Shown here: positions 52,304 to 61,028 of the stretch, piece by piece
Numbering within the stretch: position 1 is the first letter of the stretch
How the letters are laid out: every line of letters begins with the position of its first letter
Origin: Mycobacterium sp. ITM-2016-00318
GTDB taxonomy: Bacteria; Actinomycetota; Actinomycetes; Mycobacteriales; Mycobacteriaceae
Direction of reading: 5' to 3'
Length of the DNA: 64,000 nucleotides
Assembly (NCBI RefSeq): GCF_002968285.2
Contig: NZ_CP134400.1
Coordinates: 2,914,001 to 2,978,000 of the forward strand
Translations under genes and position numbers: made by a program
Notes under the pieces: model-generated
The model's database searches: none
Told to the model about the DNA's origin: nothing
Seen by the model: the letters and a program-made list of their open reading frames with translations, nothing else

Positions 52304-54474
52304 GGTTCGCGCTCCGTCAACCGCCAGATCGGCTCTGCGCTGTCGTCGCCGCTCACTTCGCCGGCCGAGGTGAAGTCGCGGGTATCGCGCATGACGTCAT
52401 ACACCCGCGACGTGACGTAGATCCCGGCCCGCGGAGATCCGCTCTGCACCTGATACGCGACGTTGACCGCCGAACCCCACATGTCGTATGCCAGGGTCGA
52501 CCGTCCGACCAGACCACTGGTGACAGTGCCGGTGTCGATCCCCGCCCGCAGGCTCAGTTCGTTACCTGTTTCGACGGTGAAGCGGTCGACGATGCGCTGC
52601 ATCTCGATGGCGAAGTCGACGGTGCGACGCACGTTGTCGAGTCGCGGGACGCTCAACCCACAGCTGGCGAGATAACCGTTGTGCAGAGTCCGCACCTGCT
52701 CGACGCCGAGACTTTCTGCGGCCGCGTCGAATTGGCGGGTCAGCTTGTTGACGATGCTCAGCAGCTCGTCGGAGCTCAACTCAGCGGTGAGCTGGTCGAG
52801 GCCGACGATGTCGGCGTAGACGACGGTGACGTTCTGGTGGTCCTGCGCGATCGTCTCCTCGCCTTCGCGATAGCGCTGCACGAGCGGCTCCGGCATCAGC
52901 GACAGCATCAGGCGGTCGTTCTCGCGCCGCTGCTCGGCGATGAGGTCTTCCTTGATGGCGAGGTTTCGGCTCATGTCGTTGAAGGCCACCGTCAGATCGC
53001 CGAACTCGTCGCGGGATTGCACCGGCAACGTCACCTTGTAGTCGCCTGCGCTGATCTGTTGCGCGCCTGCCTCCAGCCGGCGGATCGGCCGCACGAACAG
53101 CCGGGCGAGCAGCATCGCGGCCAGGCAGACCACGAAGATGATTACCGCCGTCGAAAGCACCAGCGTCCTGGTGAACGCGGAGACCGGCGCGAAGGCCTCG
53201 GACGTGTCGATCTTGGCGATCACCGACCAGTTCAGCCCAGGCAGGTCAACCGGCGCGTAGGCCTGAAGCGACTCATGTCCGAGGTAGTCGGTGGCGGTCA
53301 GCGTGCCCTCCTGGCCGCGTTGCGCGCGCCGGGTCGCCTCGGTCTCGACGGGCTGGACCAGTGTGGTGCCGCCCTGCAAAAGGGACTCCTCGGCAACGGA
53401 CGGCGGTGTGCCCGCCTCGATCACATCGCGCTTGAACTGCTCCGGGTCCTCTAGGAACTTCCGCGAGTCCGAGCGCATCAGGTTGTCTGGTCCGACCAGA
53501 AAAGTCTCGCCGGTCTTACCCATGCCCGCGGATTCCCATTGCTTGTCCGCGGTCATCAACCGGTTGATCTTGGAGATCGGGAACTGCAGCGCCAGCACGC
53601 CTTCGACCCGGCCCGCCTGCCCGACGGGCGACATCAACCACGCCGTGGGTTCGTCGGCGGGCTGATAGTCGCCGAAGTCGGTGACGCCGACGTAGTTGAC
53701 GGCGTTGGATGACAGCGCCTTCTCATAGGCCTCGCCGAGCTCACCCTCCCGGTACGGACCGGTGAGGACGTTCGTCCCGAGGTCGACGCCCTTGTAGGCG
53801 GAGTAGACGACGTTGCCACGGGTATCGAGCAGCAACGCATCCTCGAACTCGAACCGTTTGACGATTTCCCGGAAGAAGTCGTTGTACTGCGCGTTGGCCG
53901 CCGACCACGGGCTGCCATCACGCGCATCGTCGAAGGCGAGCGCCTTGTTCCAGTCGTTGAAAGGCGCGGTGTAATACGCCTGGAGATACTTCTGCGGATT
54001 CGACCTCGGCAACAGCGCTGCGGTGTCGAGACGGTCGCCGGTCTGGTCTTCTTCTGCTTTCTGAAACTGGTTGTTGTAGTAGTCGATTATCGACTGCCAC
54101 TGTGCTGGACTGATCGTCGAATCGTTGAGCTGGTCGAAAGCTCCGGTGAATGCCCTGACCGCTTCGGTCGTGGTGGCGCCGCGGGTATATATGACGAGCG
54201 AATTCTTGAGGTCGGAAAACTGCGCCTCCAACTGACGCGTCTGTGAGGCCCTTATCTCGGTGAGCCCTTCGAAAACCGAAGCGCGCAAGGACGACCGCCC
54301 CGACTGGTAACCGATCGCGCCGACGACGGCGGCCGATAACACGCTCGTCACCAGCAACATTGCCAGCAGTTTTGATTGGATGCTGAGCCGGGACAGCACT
54401 CGGCGGCGGAAACTTCTGGATTTCGCCGCGGGCGCAGAGGGCGCCGGGCCATCTGAGTCATTCGTTATCGTCAT
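52300..54474 (-). CDS. Receptor-type class III nucleotide cyclase with altered active site
   Basis: 724 aa from the ATG at 54474. Membrane helix about 35-58, a large extracellular Cache-like sensor (about 60-400), a second helix (about 428-452), HAMP (RPIRRLEAGAQQISAGD, about 453-505) and a C-terminal cyclase domain (about 545-715). One metal Asp is kept (YADIVG, Asp555), but the second is Asn599 (TLHNGYL, where active enzymes have GD). The transition-state Arg is Gln675 (VNVAYQV), while its partner Asn671 is kept. Weak or no cyclase activity is expected unless compensated. It is translated directly ahead of the MscS-CNB channel. Confidence 0.9.
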   Translation of the reverse strand: MTITNDSDGPAPSAPAAKSRSFRRRVLSRLSIQSKLLAMLLVTSVLSAAVVGAIGYQSGRSSLRASVFEGLTEIRASQTRQLEAQFSDLKNSLVIYTRGATTTEAVRAFTGAFDQLNDSTISPAQWQSIIDYYNNQFQKAEEDQTGDRLDTAALLPRSNPQKYLQAYYTAPFNDWNKALAFDDARDGSPWSAANAQYNDFFREIVKRFEFEDALLLDTRGNVVYSAYKGVDLGTNVLTGPYREGELGEAYEKALSSNAVNYVGVTDFGDYQPADEPTAWLMSPVGQAGRVEGVLALQFPISKINRLMTADKQWESAGMGKTGETFLVGPDNLMRSDSRKFLEDPEQFKRDVIEAGTPPSVAEESLLQGGTTLVQPVETEATRRAQRGQEGTLTATDYLGHESLQAYAPVDLPGLNWSVIAKIDTSEAFAPVSAFTRTLVLSTAVIIFVVCLAAMLLARLFVRPIRRLEAGAQQISAGDYKVTLPVQSRDEFGDLTVAFNDMSRNLAIKEDLIAEQRRENDRLMLSLMPEPLVQRYREGEETIAQDHQNVTVVYADIVGLDQLTAELSSDELLSIVNKLTRQFDAAAESLGVEQVRTLHNGYLASCGLSVPRLDNVRRTVDFAIEMQRIVDRFTVETGNELSLRAGIDTGTVTSGLVGRSTLAYDMWGSAVNVAYQVQSGSPRAGIYVTSRVYDVMRDTRDFTSAGEVSGDDSAEPIWRLTEREP

Positions 54475-54532
54475 TGAAACCCGAAGACTAGCTCGCGAAA
54501 CTTGCAAACGAAATGAATGTGGGCAAATTGTT

Positions 54533-54964
54533 GTGACGAACCGACCGGACCCATTCGACCTTCGGCGCTTCGTGGATGCGCAGGCCGGAGTCTATGACTC
54601 CGTACTCGCCGAGCTGCGCGCCGGGCGCAAGCGAAGCCACTGGATGTGGTTCGTTTTTCCGCAACTTCGCGGCTTGGGCAGGAGTCCGACAGCGGTCCGG
54701 TTTGCGATCTCCTCCATCGACGAGGCCCGCGCCTACCTTGCCCACGATGTGCTCGGCCCGCGACTCAGGGAGTGCGCCCGCCTGGTTGCCGCGATCGACG
54801 GCCGCACGGCGGAGGAGATCTTCGGCTGGCCCGACGACATGAAGCTGCGGTCCTCGATGACGCTTTTCGCCCGTGCCGCCGCCGACAACCGCGACTTCGT
54901 CGCGGTACTCGAGAAGTTCTACGGCGGCGAAGAAGACCCCGCGACGCTGACGCGGCTCTGCTGA
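54533..54964 (+). CDS. DUF1810 family protein
   Basis: 143 aa from a GTG at 54533. The family signature RSHWMWFVFPQLRGLGRSPT and AISSIDEARAYLAHDVLGPR is clear, with LRSSMTLFARAA and GEEDPATLTRLC at the end. The family is cytosolic, small and without established biochemical function. It is separated by one base from the convergent glycoside-hydrolase stop and is divergent from the cyclase gene. Confidence 0.85.
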   Translation: MTNRPDPFDLRRFVDAQAGVYDSVLAELRAGRKRSHWMWFVFPQLRGLGRSPTAVRFAISSIDEARAYLAHDVLGPRLRECARLVAAIDGRTAEEIFGWPDDMKLRSSMTLFARAAADNRDFVAVLEKFYGGEEDPATLTRLC

Positions 54965-54965
54965 A

Positions 54966-56270
54966 TCAGCTGCGCTCGACGATCAACCAGCCGTGCGGCT
55001 CGACGTCGGCGGATGAGATCACGTCCTGCGGTGGCGCACCGGAGCCGGCGACGATGCGGCCTTCGCCGTGGCCGAACTGGCCCAGCTCGACCGACATCGG
55101 CACATCATCGATGTTGAGCGCCACCAACAGCGCATCCGAGTCGTGGCGGACGCGGTAGACGTACTGGGTGTTGGTCAGCTTCTCCGCCGATGTTCTCGCC
55201 GTGTGCAGCCACGGATGCCTGCGTCGCAGCCCGATCAGATACTGATGCAGTCGGTAGACGTCGCGGCCGCGCTCGTCGACGCCGACGAGCGGAGAGGTGA
55301 ATTCAGGCCGGACGGCATCGTCGCCGCCGACACGGTCCTCTTTGACGCCGCGATAAGCGAATTCGTCGCCTGCGTACAGGCTCGGCGTGCCGCCGATGGT
55401 GAGCAGGATGACCAAGGCGTGCTCGAGATGCCGGGTGTTCTCCAGCTGGCTCGCGATTCTGGTCACGTCGTGGTTGCCGACGAAGGTCATCGGAACGAAG
55501 GCGTCGAGAAATGCGTCGTGTCGCTGCAGCGCGTGGTCGAGCTCGTGGAAGTTCCCGTCGTTCAGGCTGCTCCAGATCGCCTTCCACAGCTCGTACTGAG
55601 TGACCGAGTCGAATCCGGCGTCGCGGGCATGCGCGGAGTAGTCACCATGGATGACCTCGCCGACGAACCAGGCGTCACCGAACGCCTCCCGGACGCGCGG
55701 CAGCACCTGCGCCCAGAACCGGTCCGGTACCGCGTATGCGGCGTCGAGACGCCAGCCGTCGGCTCCGCGCCGGAGCCAGTGCGTCATCACGTCGACGGTG
55801 TAGTCGACGACGTCGGGGTTGTCGTGGTTCAGCGCGATGAGCTCGCCGTGGCCCTCGAATGTCTTGAACTCGCCGCCGGTTCGGCGGAACCACGATGCGT
55901 CGTGGCCGGCGACTGCGTCTCGGTAGCGGGGAAAGTCGGTCCCGACGTGGTTGAAGACACCGTCGAGTAGGACGCGCAGACCGCGGCGGTGCGCCTCGGT
56001 GACGAGTTCGTCGAAGTCGGCGTCGTCACCGAGCCTGGGGTCGATCCGGTGGTGGTCGGTGGTGTCATAACCGTGGGTTCTGGACTCGAAGATCGGCCCG
56101 AGCGCGATACCCGACGCGCCCAGTTCGACGGCTTGATCGAGCCATCCGACGATGCGCCGCATCCGGTGCTGGTCAGCACGCGGCGGCGTATCGGCCGGGA
56201 ACGCGCCGACGAAGCCGAGCGGATAAACCTGCCACCAGATCGCGTGCGCGACCCACGCTGGTTCACTCAT
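54966..56270 (-). CDS. GH13 alpha-amylase family enzyme
   Basis: 434 aa, ATG at 56270. Complete GH13 barrel: region I VLLDGVFNHVG, region II with the nucleophile Asp in GWRLDAAYA, region III with the acid Glu in WFVGEVIHG and region IV with Asp in FVGNHD. A short beta domain ends the protein (WLHTARTSAEKLTNTQYVYR). No signal peptide, so it acts in the cytoplasm on glycogen-derived oligosaccharides, trehalose or another alpha-glucan; hydrolysis versus transglycosylation cannot be told. It follows a deaminase gene with a four-base overlap. Confidence 0.9.
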   Translation of the reverse strand: MSEPAWVAHAIWWQVYPLGFVGAFPADTPPRADQHRMRRIVGWLDQAVELGASGIALGPIFESRTHGYDTTDHHRIDPRLGDDADFDELVTEAHRRGLRVLLDGVFNHVGTDFPRYRDAVAGHDASWFRRTGGEFKTFEGHGELIALNHDNPDVVDYTVDVMTHWLRRGADGWRLDAAYAVPDRFWAQVLPRVREAFGDAWFVGEVIHGDYSAHARDAGFDSVTQYELWKAIWSSLNDGNFHELDHALQRHDAFLDAFVPMTFVGNHDVTRIASQLENTRHLEHALVILLTIGGTPSLYAGDEFAYRGVKEDRVGGDDAVRPEFTSPLVGVDERGRDVYRLHQYLIGLRRRHPWLHTARTSAEKLTNTQYVYRVRHDSDALLVALNIDDVPMSVELGQFGHGEGRIVAGSGAPPQDVISSADVEPHGWLIVERS

Positions 56271-56746
56271 GGCCGGAACTTCTTCTCGTAGAGGGCTTTC
56301 ATGGTGTCGGCCAAAGCGGGGGCGGGTCCGTCGACGACGACTCCCGGCGCAATTACGGTGATCGGCACGGGCGCCACCGGCGGTGGCGGCGCTCCCCATT
56401 CGGTGAGCCACTGGGTCAGCTGTGCACTCGAGGCGGCGTACACGATGCGCCCCAGCCCGACCCACGCGTGCGCGGCGGCACACATGGCGCAGTGCTCGCC
56501 GGAGGTGTACACGGTCGCCTCGGCGCGCTCGGCGGGCGACAGGTTCTCCGCAGCCCAGCGGGCGATCGCGAACTCGGGATGGCGGGTGGCGTCGCCGCCG
56601 GCGACGTGGTTGTGGTCTTCGAAGAGCGTGCGACCATCGGCGCCGACCAGGATCGAGCCGAAGGGCTCGTCGCCGGCTTCGAGCGCCGTTTGCGCGAGCT
56701 CCACGCAGCGGCCGAGCCGGGTCAGGTCGTCGTCGTGCAGGGCCAC
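56267..56746 (-). CDS. Nucleoside/nucleobase deaminase (CDA superfamily)
   Basis: 159 aa with the zinc site of cytidine-deaminase-like enzymes: the HPE (RHPEFAIARWA; Glu as proton shuttle) and the two-cysteine motif SGEHCAMCAAAH. The overall pattern (GDEPFGSILVGADG, FEDHNHV) is nearer guanine deaminase/tRNA adenosine deaminase-like proteins than cytidine deaminase. It would convert an amino-purine or similar compound to the oxo form. It is coupled by ATGA overlap to the GH13 gene, although no biochemical link is obvious. Confidence 0.88.
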   Translation of the reverse strand: MALHDDDLTRLGRCVELAQTALEAGDEPFGSILVGADGRTLFEDHNHVAGGDATRHPEFAIARWAAENLSPAERAEATVYTSGEHCAMCAAAHAWVGLGRIVYAASSAQLTQWLTEWGAPPPPVAPVPITVIAPGVVVDGPAPALADTMKALYEKKFRP

Positions 56747-56818
56747 GGGCGGTGAGTTTACGCAGCCCGCGCGCCGATGCGTTGTGACCCGCCTGGTGGA
56801 GGTAGGTGAGGCGCCGCG

Positions 56819-58489
56819 CTAACCGGTCTCGAGCCGGCATGCGCACGACGCAGCGATCGGCACGTCTGCGCGCGCCATGGCCAGCGCGAGCTGCTGGCCG
56901 ATGATGCCCGCCTCGGCCGTTCGGCCGAGACGATTGAGGCACTCGTGATAGCCGTGCAGGCTCCACACGTTGCCGGGATGCTGGCACGGTCTGCTCAGCG
57001 TCGGATCGAGTCCGAGATCGGCGGCGTACACCTCGGCCGCCTCCTCGACGCGCCCCTGCTCGAGCAGTAGGGCTCCGTAGGCATGGCGGGTGGGTTGCAT
57101 CCAGCCCCACGGCTCGTCGTAGGGCAGCGCATCGTCGAGTTCGACGGCCCTTCGCAAGTGGACGAACGCCTCGTCGAAATTCCCTTCGCGGTAGGCGATT
57201 TCGCCGTCAAGCATCTCCGCGGCCACCGCGAGTATGTCGCGCGCGGTGTTGTTGAACAGATAGCGGGACTCCGGGATGCGGTCGTACGCGGCGGCGAAGG
57301 CCGCGCGCTCGGCATGTGCCTGCGGAAGCCGGCCTTTGGCGGCGTGCGCGACACCCCGTCCGTAGTGGATGGTGGCAGCGGTCGTGCAGTAGAGATCGGT
57401 GTCGTCGGGGATGGCGTGTGCGATTAGATCGTCCCAGCGCCCGAATCGAACCAGTACGTGAATCCGCAACGGCACGAACGCTTCCAGCCAGTCCGCCATC
57501 GGCGGCGACTCGATGGCGAGCAGTTCGGGAGTCAACTGTTCGGCGAGTTCGTCGGCGGCCGCAAGCGCGGTGGCCGAGTTGCCCTCGAACATCGCCGAAT
57601 AGACGACGAAGTGGAGGTTGTGCGCGCGGTAGAGCGAGTAGAAGTTCAGCGGGCCTTCGCGTTCGACGAAAAGCCGGTCCGCAGCGACGGCAGTCAGGTT
57701 CGACACCACCGAGTTCCGGTAATCGCCGCACAGCACGTCGATGTGGCTGGCCATGTGCTGCAGGTGGCCTGCATCAGGCACAAGACCGCGCAGCAGATCG
57801 GCCGCGGGCAGGGCGTCCTGTGGGGTGGCCGACATCTCCATGGTGTGCAGATAGAGGTGCAACACGCCTGGGTGTGCGCGGCCAACGTCCGTGGCCAGCG
57901 CATCGTCGAGGATGCGTTTGGCCTCGACCACCCGCGAACCTGCCGCGGGTTCGCCTGTGCTGGTGTCCCACAACGCCCACGCCGTGACATTGACCAGGGC
58001 GTCGGCGGCGAGCGCCTGCACGTCGATGTCGTCGGGATATGCCTGGGCGAGCGCCACCATGGCGTCGGCGTAGTCCGCGTGTCCGGCGTGCAGTGCGTCG
58101 GTGTCGTCGGGGTCGTCGGTGGGGAACCGGGCCGCCAGCGCGTCGATCAGCCCGCGTTCGACCGCGGAAGCCCGCCCGTCGGTCGCCAGCCGAAGTTCCA
58201 TCCGCGCCCGGGCCAACGAAACTGCCAGATCGACGGGATCGAAGGCCTCCCAGGCCTTGTTGTAGTTGGGGCCGACGGAGTATGCGATGCCCCAGCGCGC
58301 GATCGCGAGATCGCGATCCAGTTCGAGCGCGCGCTCGAAGCAGCGGATCGCCTCGTCGTGGTTGAACGCGTACGCCCACACCAAGCCGCGGTCAACCCAT
58401 ACCTGAGCCTGCGCCGATTGTGTGTCAATCGACCGGTGATAGGTGCCGAGGTTGTAGTACGGCTCCACTATGCCCGGCGAAACGCTCAT
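56819..58489 (-). CDS. Tetratricopeptide-repeat protein of unknown function
   Basis: 556 aa from the ATG at 58489 (a GTG at 58498 is also in frame). Degenerate TPR-like helical pairs run through the protein, e.g. WAYAFNHDEAIRCFERALEL near residue 40 and AYREGNFDEAFVHLRRAVEL near 430. A conserved block HLYLHTMEMSATPQDALPAA with HMASHIDVLCGDY carries several His residues that could bind a metal. No signal peptide. Its start lies inside the last 65 bases of the DUF3533 gene, so it is the third gene of the TetR-DUF3533-TPR operon. Confidence 0.8.
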   Translation of the reverse strand: MSVSPGIVEPYYNLGTYHRSIDTQSAQAQVWVDRGLVWAYAFNHDEAIRCFERALELDRDLAIARWGIAYSVGPNYNKAWEAFDPVDLAVSLARARMELRLATDGRASAVERGLIDALAARFPTDDPDDTDALHAGHADYADAMVALAQAYPDDIDVQALAADALVNVTAWALWDTSTGEPAAGSRVVEAKRILDDALATDVGRAHPGVLHLYLHTMEMSATPQDALPAADLLRGLVPDAGHLQHMASHIDVLCGDYRNSVVSNLTAVAADRLFVEREGPLNFYSLYRAHNLHFVVYSAMFEGNSATALAAADELAEQLTPELLAIESPPMADWLEAFVPLRIHVLVRFGRWDDLIAHAIPDDTDLYCTTAATIHYGRGVAHAAKGRLPQAHAERAAFAAAYDRIPESRYLFNNTARDILAVAAEMLDGEIAYREGNFDEAFVHLRRAVELDDALPYDEPWGWMQPTRHAYGALLLEQGRVEEAAEVYAADLGLDPTLSRPCQHPGNVWSLHGYHECLNRLGRTAEAGIIGQQLALAMARADVPIAASCACRLETG

Positions 58490-59473
58490 AGAGGGCACGA
58501 TAATTCACCCGTCGTGCGGTGGCGAGGACTGCGAGCAGACAGCCGGCCGCCCCCCATGCTGCGAGCGTCAGCAAGGGAGCCTGGGCGCCATTGCCGTCGA
58601 AGTAGGAGATGCTGCGCAGAAGCGAGACGCCCGAGCCCTGCGGAACAATCGCGGTGAAGGTGGAATAGAAGGGCGACAGCAACGGCCTGCCGACGGGCCC
58701 CGCAGCCGCGGCGTTGCCGACGACCACCAGAAAGAGCGTGAGCAGAGCCGACGCGGCCGTTCCCAATGCCGCTGCGGCGCCCGTCACCGCACCACCGACG
58801 GCCATGGCATAGAGCCAGAGGACGCCGAAGACCAGCCACGTGTGTCCAGTCAGGGCGCCGAGGACGGCGTCGACGTAGAGCGTCACCACCCCGGCAAGCA
58901 GCGCCGAATAAGCCGTCAACGTCATGGCGCGCAGGAAGATCGTGGCCGGCCTGTGCACGCTGCCCATCAAATAGCCGAATACGGTGGCGCCCAGCGAGGC
59001 TCCGATCGAGATGAAGATGATGGCGTAGAACTCAACGGTGCCGGACGGGTCCGCTGCCGACGTCGGCGCGACGTCTTCCACTGCCGTGGTGAAGCCGCCT
59101 TGCGCGGCAATCTCCCGACCGACGGTCTCGGACGCGCTCGCGACACTCTTCCCGCCGCCGCCTGCGACGTAGATCTTCATCTCACCGGCAGGGAGACGAC
59201 GAAGGCGGCGTCGGCGGCGCGTTCGCGAACCTGTTGCCGCGCGTGCGCGTCGTCGCCAACTGCGTTGACCGACAACACTTCCTGCGCTCTGAAACCGTCC
59301 ACTATCTGGTCGGGTGCTGCTACGGCGACGGTGAGGTGGTGCAATGTCGGCCTGGCGAAGGCTCCGGAGTAGCTGGCGATCATCGCGACGACGAACATCG
59401 TCAACGCCGTCATCGCGAGCACCATGTTGCGGATTGCGCTTGTCGTCACGGTAGGTGACGCGTGTCGTGCCAT
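58425..59473 (-). pseudogene. DUF3533/YhgE-like membrane protein, split by a one-base deletion
   Basis: Two abutting frames look like one gene. The first (59177-59473) gives an N-terminal helix (MVLAMTALTMFVVAMIASY) and an external segment ending DAAFVVSLPVR-stop. The second (58425-59180) continues MKIYVAGGGGKSVASASE and has five or six helices (FYAIIFISIGASLGATVFGY). Adding one G to the GGG at 59191-59193 joins them as VVSPAGEMKIYV and gives 349 aa. Membrane proteins of this kind resemble ABC-2/SNG1-type exporters. A TetR gene precedes it, as in efflux operons. A sequencing error is likely. Confidence 0.75.
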
Positions 59474-59504
59474 GGGATTGTCCTTCGGAGATCGTGGATG
59501 TGAT

Positions 59505-60083
59505 TCAGAGCTTCGATGCCGCGGGCGAACTCAGCAGCACGTCGACGGTGTGGAGCGCGGCGATGACCCGTCCGCGCAGATCGGACGCGTTCGGGTCCTC
59601 CATCCAGGAGCGCAGCACCTCGATGAACCCGCCGAGCAGGAACCGGCCGACGGAGGCGGGGGTCAGGCCAGCGATGTCGCCGGCTGGTCCGGCCGTCTCA
59701 GCGGCGATCTGTTCGCATGCCGGGGCGAGCTCGGCGCGGAAGGCGGCGACCACACGCAGGGTGACAGCGCTCGGCACGACGTTGCGGTACATCGTGCGGT
59801 GTTCTGCGGCGAAATCGAACAGCGCAAGGATGCGGATGCGGGGCTCTCCGTCGAGGTGTGCGGTGGCCGAGGCGAACGCGACGGCGACCGCATAGGCGAC
59901 CGCGTCGTCACGGTCGGTGAAGTGTTGGTAGAAGACCTGTCGGCTGACCGCGGCGCGATCGACGATGTCGCCCACCGTGAGCTGGTCCACGGGACGCTCG
60001 TGCGCGAGCGCGAACGCGGCGTCACGGAGTTTGGTGCGGACGCGCTCGGCCCGCGGGTCGACGCTGTTGATGCGTGCTGCCAT
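59505..60083 (-). CDS. TetR-family repressor
   Basis: 192 aa. N-terminal helix-turn-helix (about 12-60): KLRDAAFALAHERPVDQLTV and DIVDRAAVSRQVFYQHFTDR. The remainder is a helical ligand domain (GRFLLGGFIEVLRSWMEDP). The gene is 31 bases from the DUF3533 gene in the same direction, so it probably controls that exporter-like protein and the TPR protein. Two palindromes upstream of the start are operator candidates. The inducing ligand is unknown. Confidence 0.9.
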   Translation of the reverse strand: MAARINSVDPRAERVRTKLRDAAFALAHERPVDQLTVGDIVDRAAVSRQVFYQHFTDRDDAVAYAVAVAFASATAHLDGEPRIRILALFDFAAEHRTMYRNVVPSAVTLRVVAAFRAELAPACEQIAAETAGPAGDIAGLTPASVGRFLLGGFIEVLRSWMEDPNASDLRGRVIAALHTVDVLLSSPAASKL

Positions 60084-60100
60084 ACCTACACCGTACTCGC

Positions 60101-60139
60101 TGTCATAGACAGGTGACCACGAAAGGTTAGGTAACCTAA
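60101..60139. promoter_or_regulatory. Operator-like palindromes upstream of the TetR gene
   Basis: TGTC-ATA-GACA (60101-60111) is a perfect palindrome. TTAGGT-A-ACCTAA (60127-60139) has perfect six-base arms. Both lie within 60 bases of the TetR start, where autoregulation is expected. The second resembles an IdeR box but is shorter by several bases. Confidence 0.5.
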
Positions 60140-60361
60140 GACACCGCGTGGGCTCCGGTGTGACGGCCGTGACGTCAGGCGGTGCGCAACCGGGCGGTGG
60201 TGGCGCGTGGTGCGACGCCGGTCACGGTCGGAACCCGACGGCCCCCTCGGGTTGGAGCACCGTCAGTCAATCGGAATGCCCCAAGATCGGCTGGTGCTGG
60301 GCGGGTAACCGGCACACCAGGCTGGGGTTCGCGTCGGCCGGTAGCCGCGATTCGACTTCAG
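60140..60361. other. Intergenic stretch without recognised feature
   Basis: Between the TetR operator region and the thioesterase promoter I see no gene with family resemblance on either strand, no RNA and no repeat. Short open frames here have atypical composition. Confidence 0.5.
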
Positions 60362-60380
60362 ACTAGAAACATGTTCTAGT
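60362..60380. promoter_or_regulatory. KstR-like palindromic operator
   Basis: ACTAGAA-ACATG-TTCTAGT is a perfect inverted repeat. Its core AACATGTT and flanks fit the KstR pattern TNNAACNNGTTNNA at seven of eight specified bases. It ends only seven bases before the GTG at 60387, so it would overlap the promoter of a leaderless mRNA. Confidence 0.6.
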
Positions 60381-60386
60381 TCTGAC

Positions 60387-61019
60387 GTGCTCGAGTTCAC
60401 CCATATCGGCGACCTGACGTCGCAGGATGTCGATCGGATGCGCGCCGTGTACCAGCCGCTCGCCGAGTCGGTCCGCGATCTGGTCGACGCGACGATCCGG
60501 ACCGAGGCCGACGCCGACGAGGTCGCCGCGATCAAGGCCGAGATCGATGCGGCCACCGCGCGGCTGCGGTCCAAGCAGATCGACGGCGCGTTCGGCGTGC
60601 GGTACACGACCGGCGGCGACCGGATGGCGTGGGGCAACCCCGTCGTCGGCATCCGCAATCCGATCGCCCCGCCACTGGAAATCAACCGCGACGAATCCGG
60701 CGGTGCATACACCGATTTCTTCGTTGGTGCGCCCTACGAGGGACCGCCGGGCCACGTGCACGGCGGGATCTCGGCCTTGGTACTCGATCACGTGTTGGGC
60801 GAGGCGGCCAGCGACGGGATCATGCCCCGGTTCACGGGGACCATCACGCTGCGGTACCTGCGCACCACGCGACTCGGCCGCCTGCACGCCGAAGCCAGAA
60901 TCGACCGCACCGAGGGCGTGAAGACCTACGTCGTCGGCCACCTCGCCGACGAGGAGGGCATCACCGTGGAGGCCGAAGGCGTGTTCATCACGCCCAGATG
61001 GGCCCGCGACGAGAACTGA
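60387..61019 (+). CDS. Hotdog-fold acyl-CoA thioesterase-like protein
   Basis: 210 aa from a GTG at 60387. A helical N-terminus (about 1-75) precedes a PaaI-type hotdog domain (about 90-205) with FVGAPYEGPPGHVHGGISAL, VLDHVLGEAAS and FTGTITLRYLRTTRLGRLHA. The HGG motif and the following Asp match acyl-CoA thioesterases. The KstR-like operator directly before the start suggests a place in sterol or long-chain acyl-CoA catabolism (inference). It converges on the FUSC gene with 9 bases between the stops. Confidence 0.85.
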   Translation: MLEFTHIGDLTSQDVDRMRAVYQPLAESVRDLVDATIRTEADADEVAAIKAEIDAATARLRSKQIDGAFGVRYTTGGDRMAWGNPVVGIRNPIAPPLEINRDESGGAYTDFFVGAPYEGPPGHVHGGISALVLDHVLGEAASDGIMPRFTGTITLRYLRTTRLGRLHAEARIDRTEGVKTYVVGHLADEEGITVEAEGVFITPRWARDEN

Positions 61020-61028
61020 CGCGCCCGT

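Noticed and set aside
60127..60139. IdeR box before the TetR gene
   Set aside because: TTAGGTAACCTAA has good arms but its spacing is too short for a 19-bp IdeR site and there is no iron-related gene; listed only as a general palindrome.
60148..60379. Small plus-strand open frames of 65-72 codons
   Set aside because: No ribosome-binding site, low-complexity composition, no family resemblance, and they run into the KstR-like palindrome.
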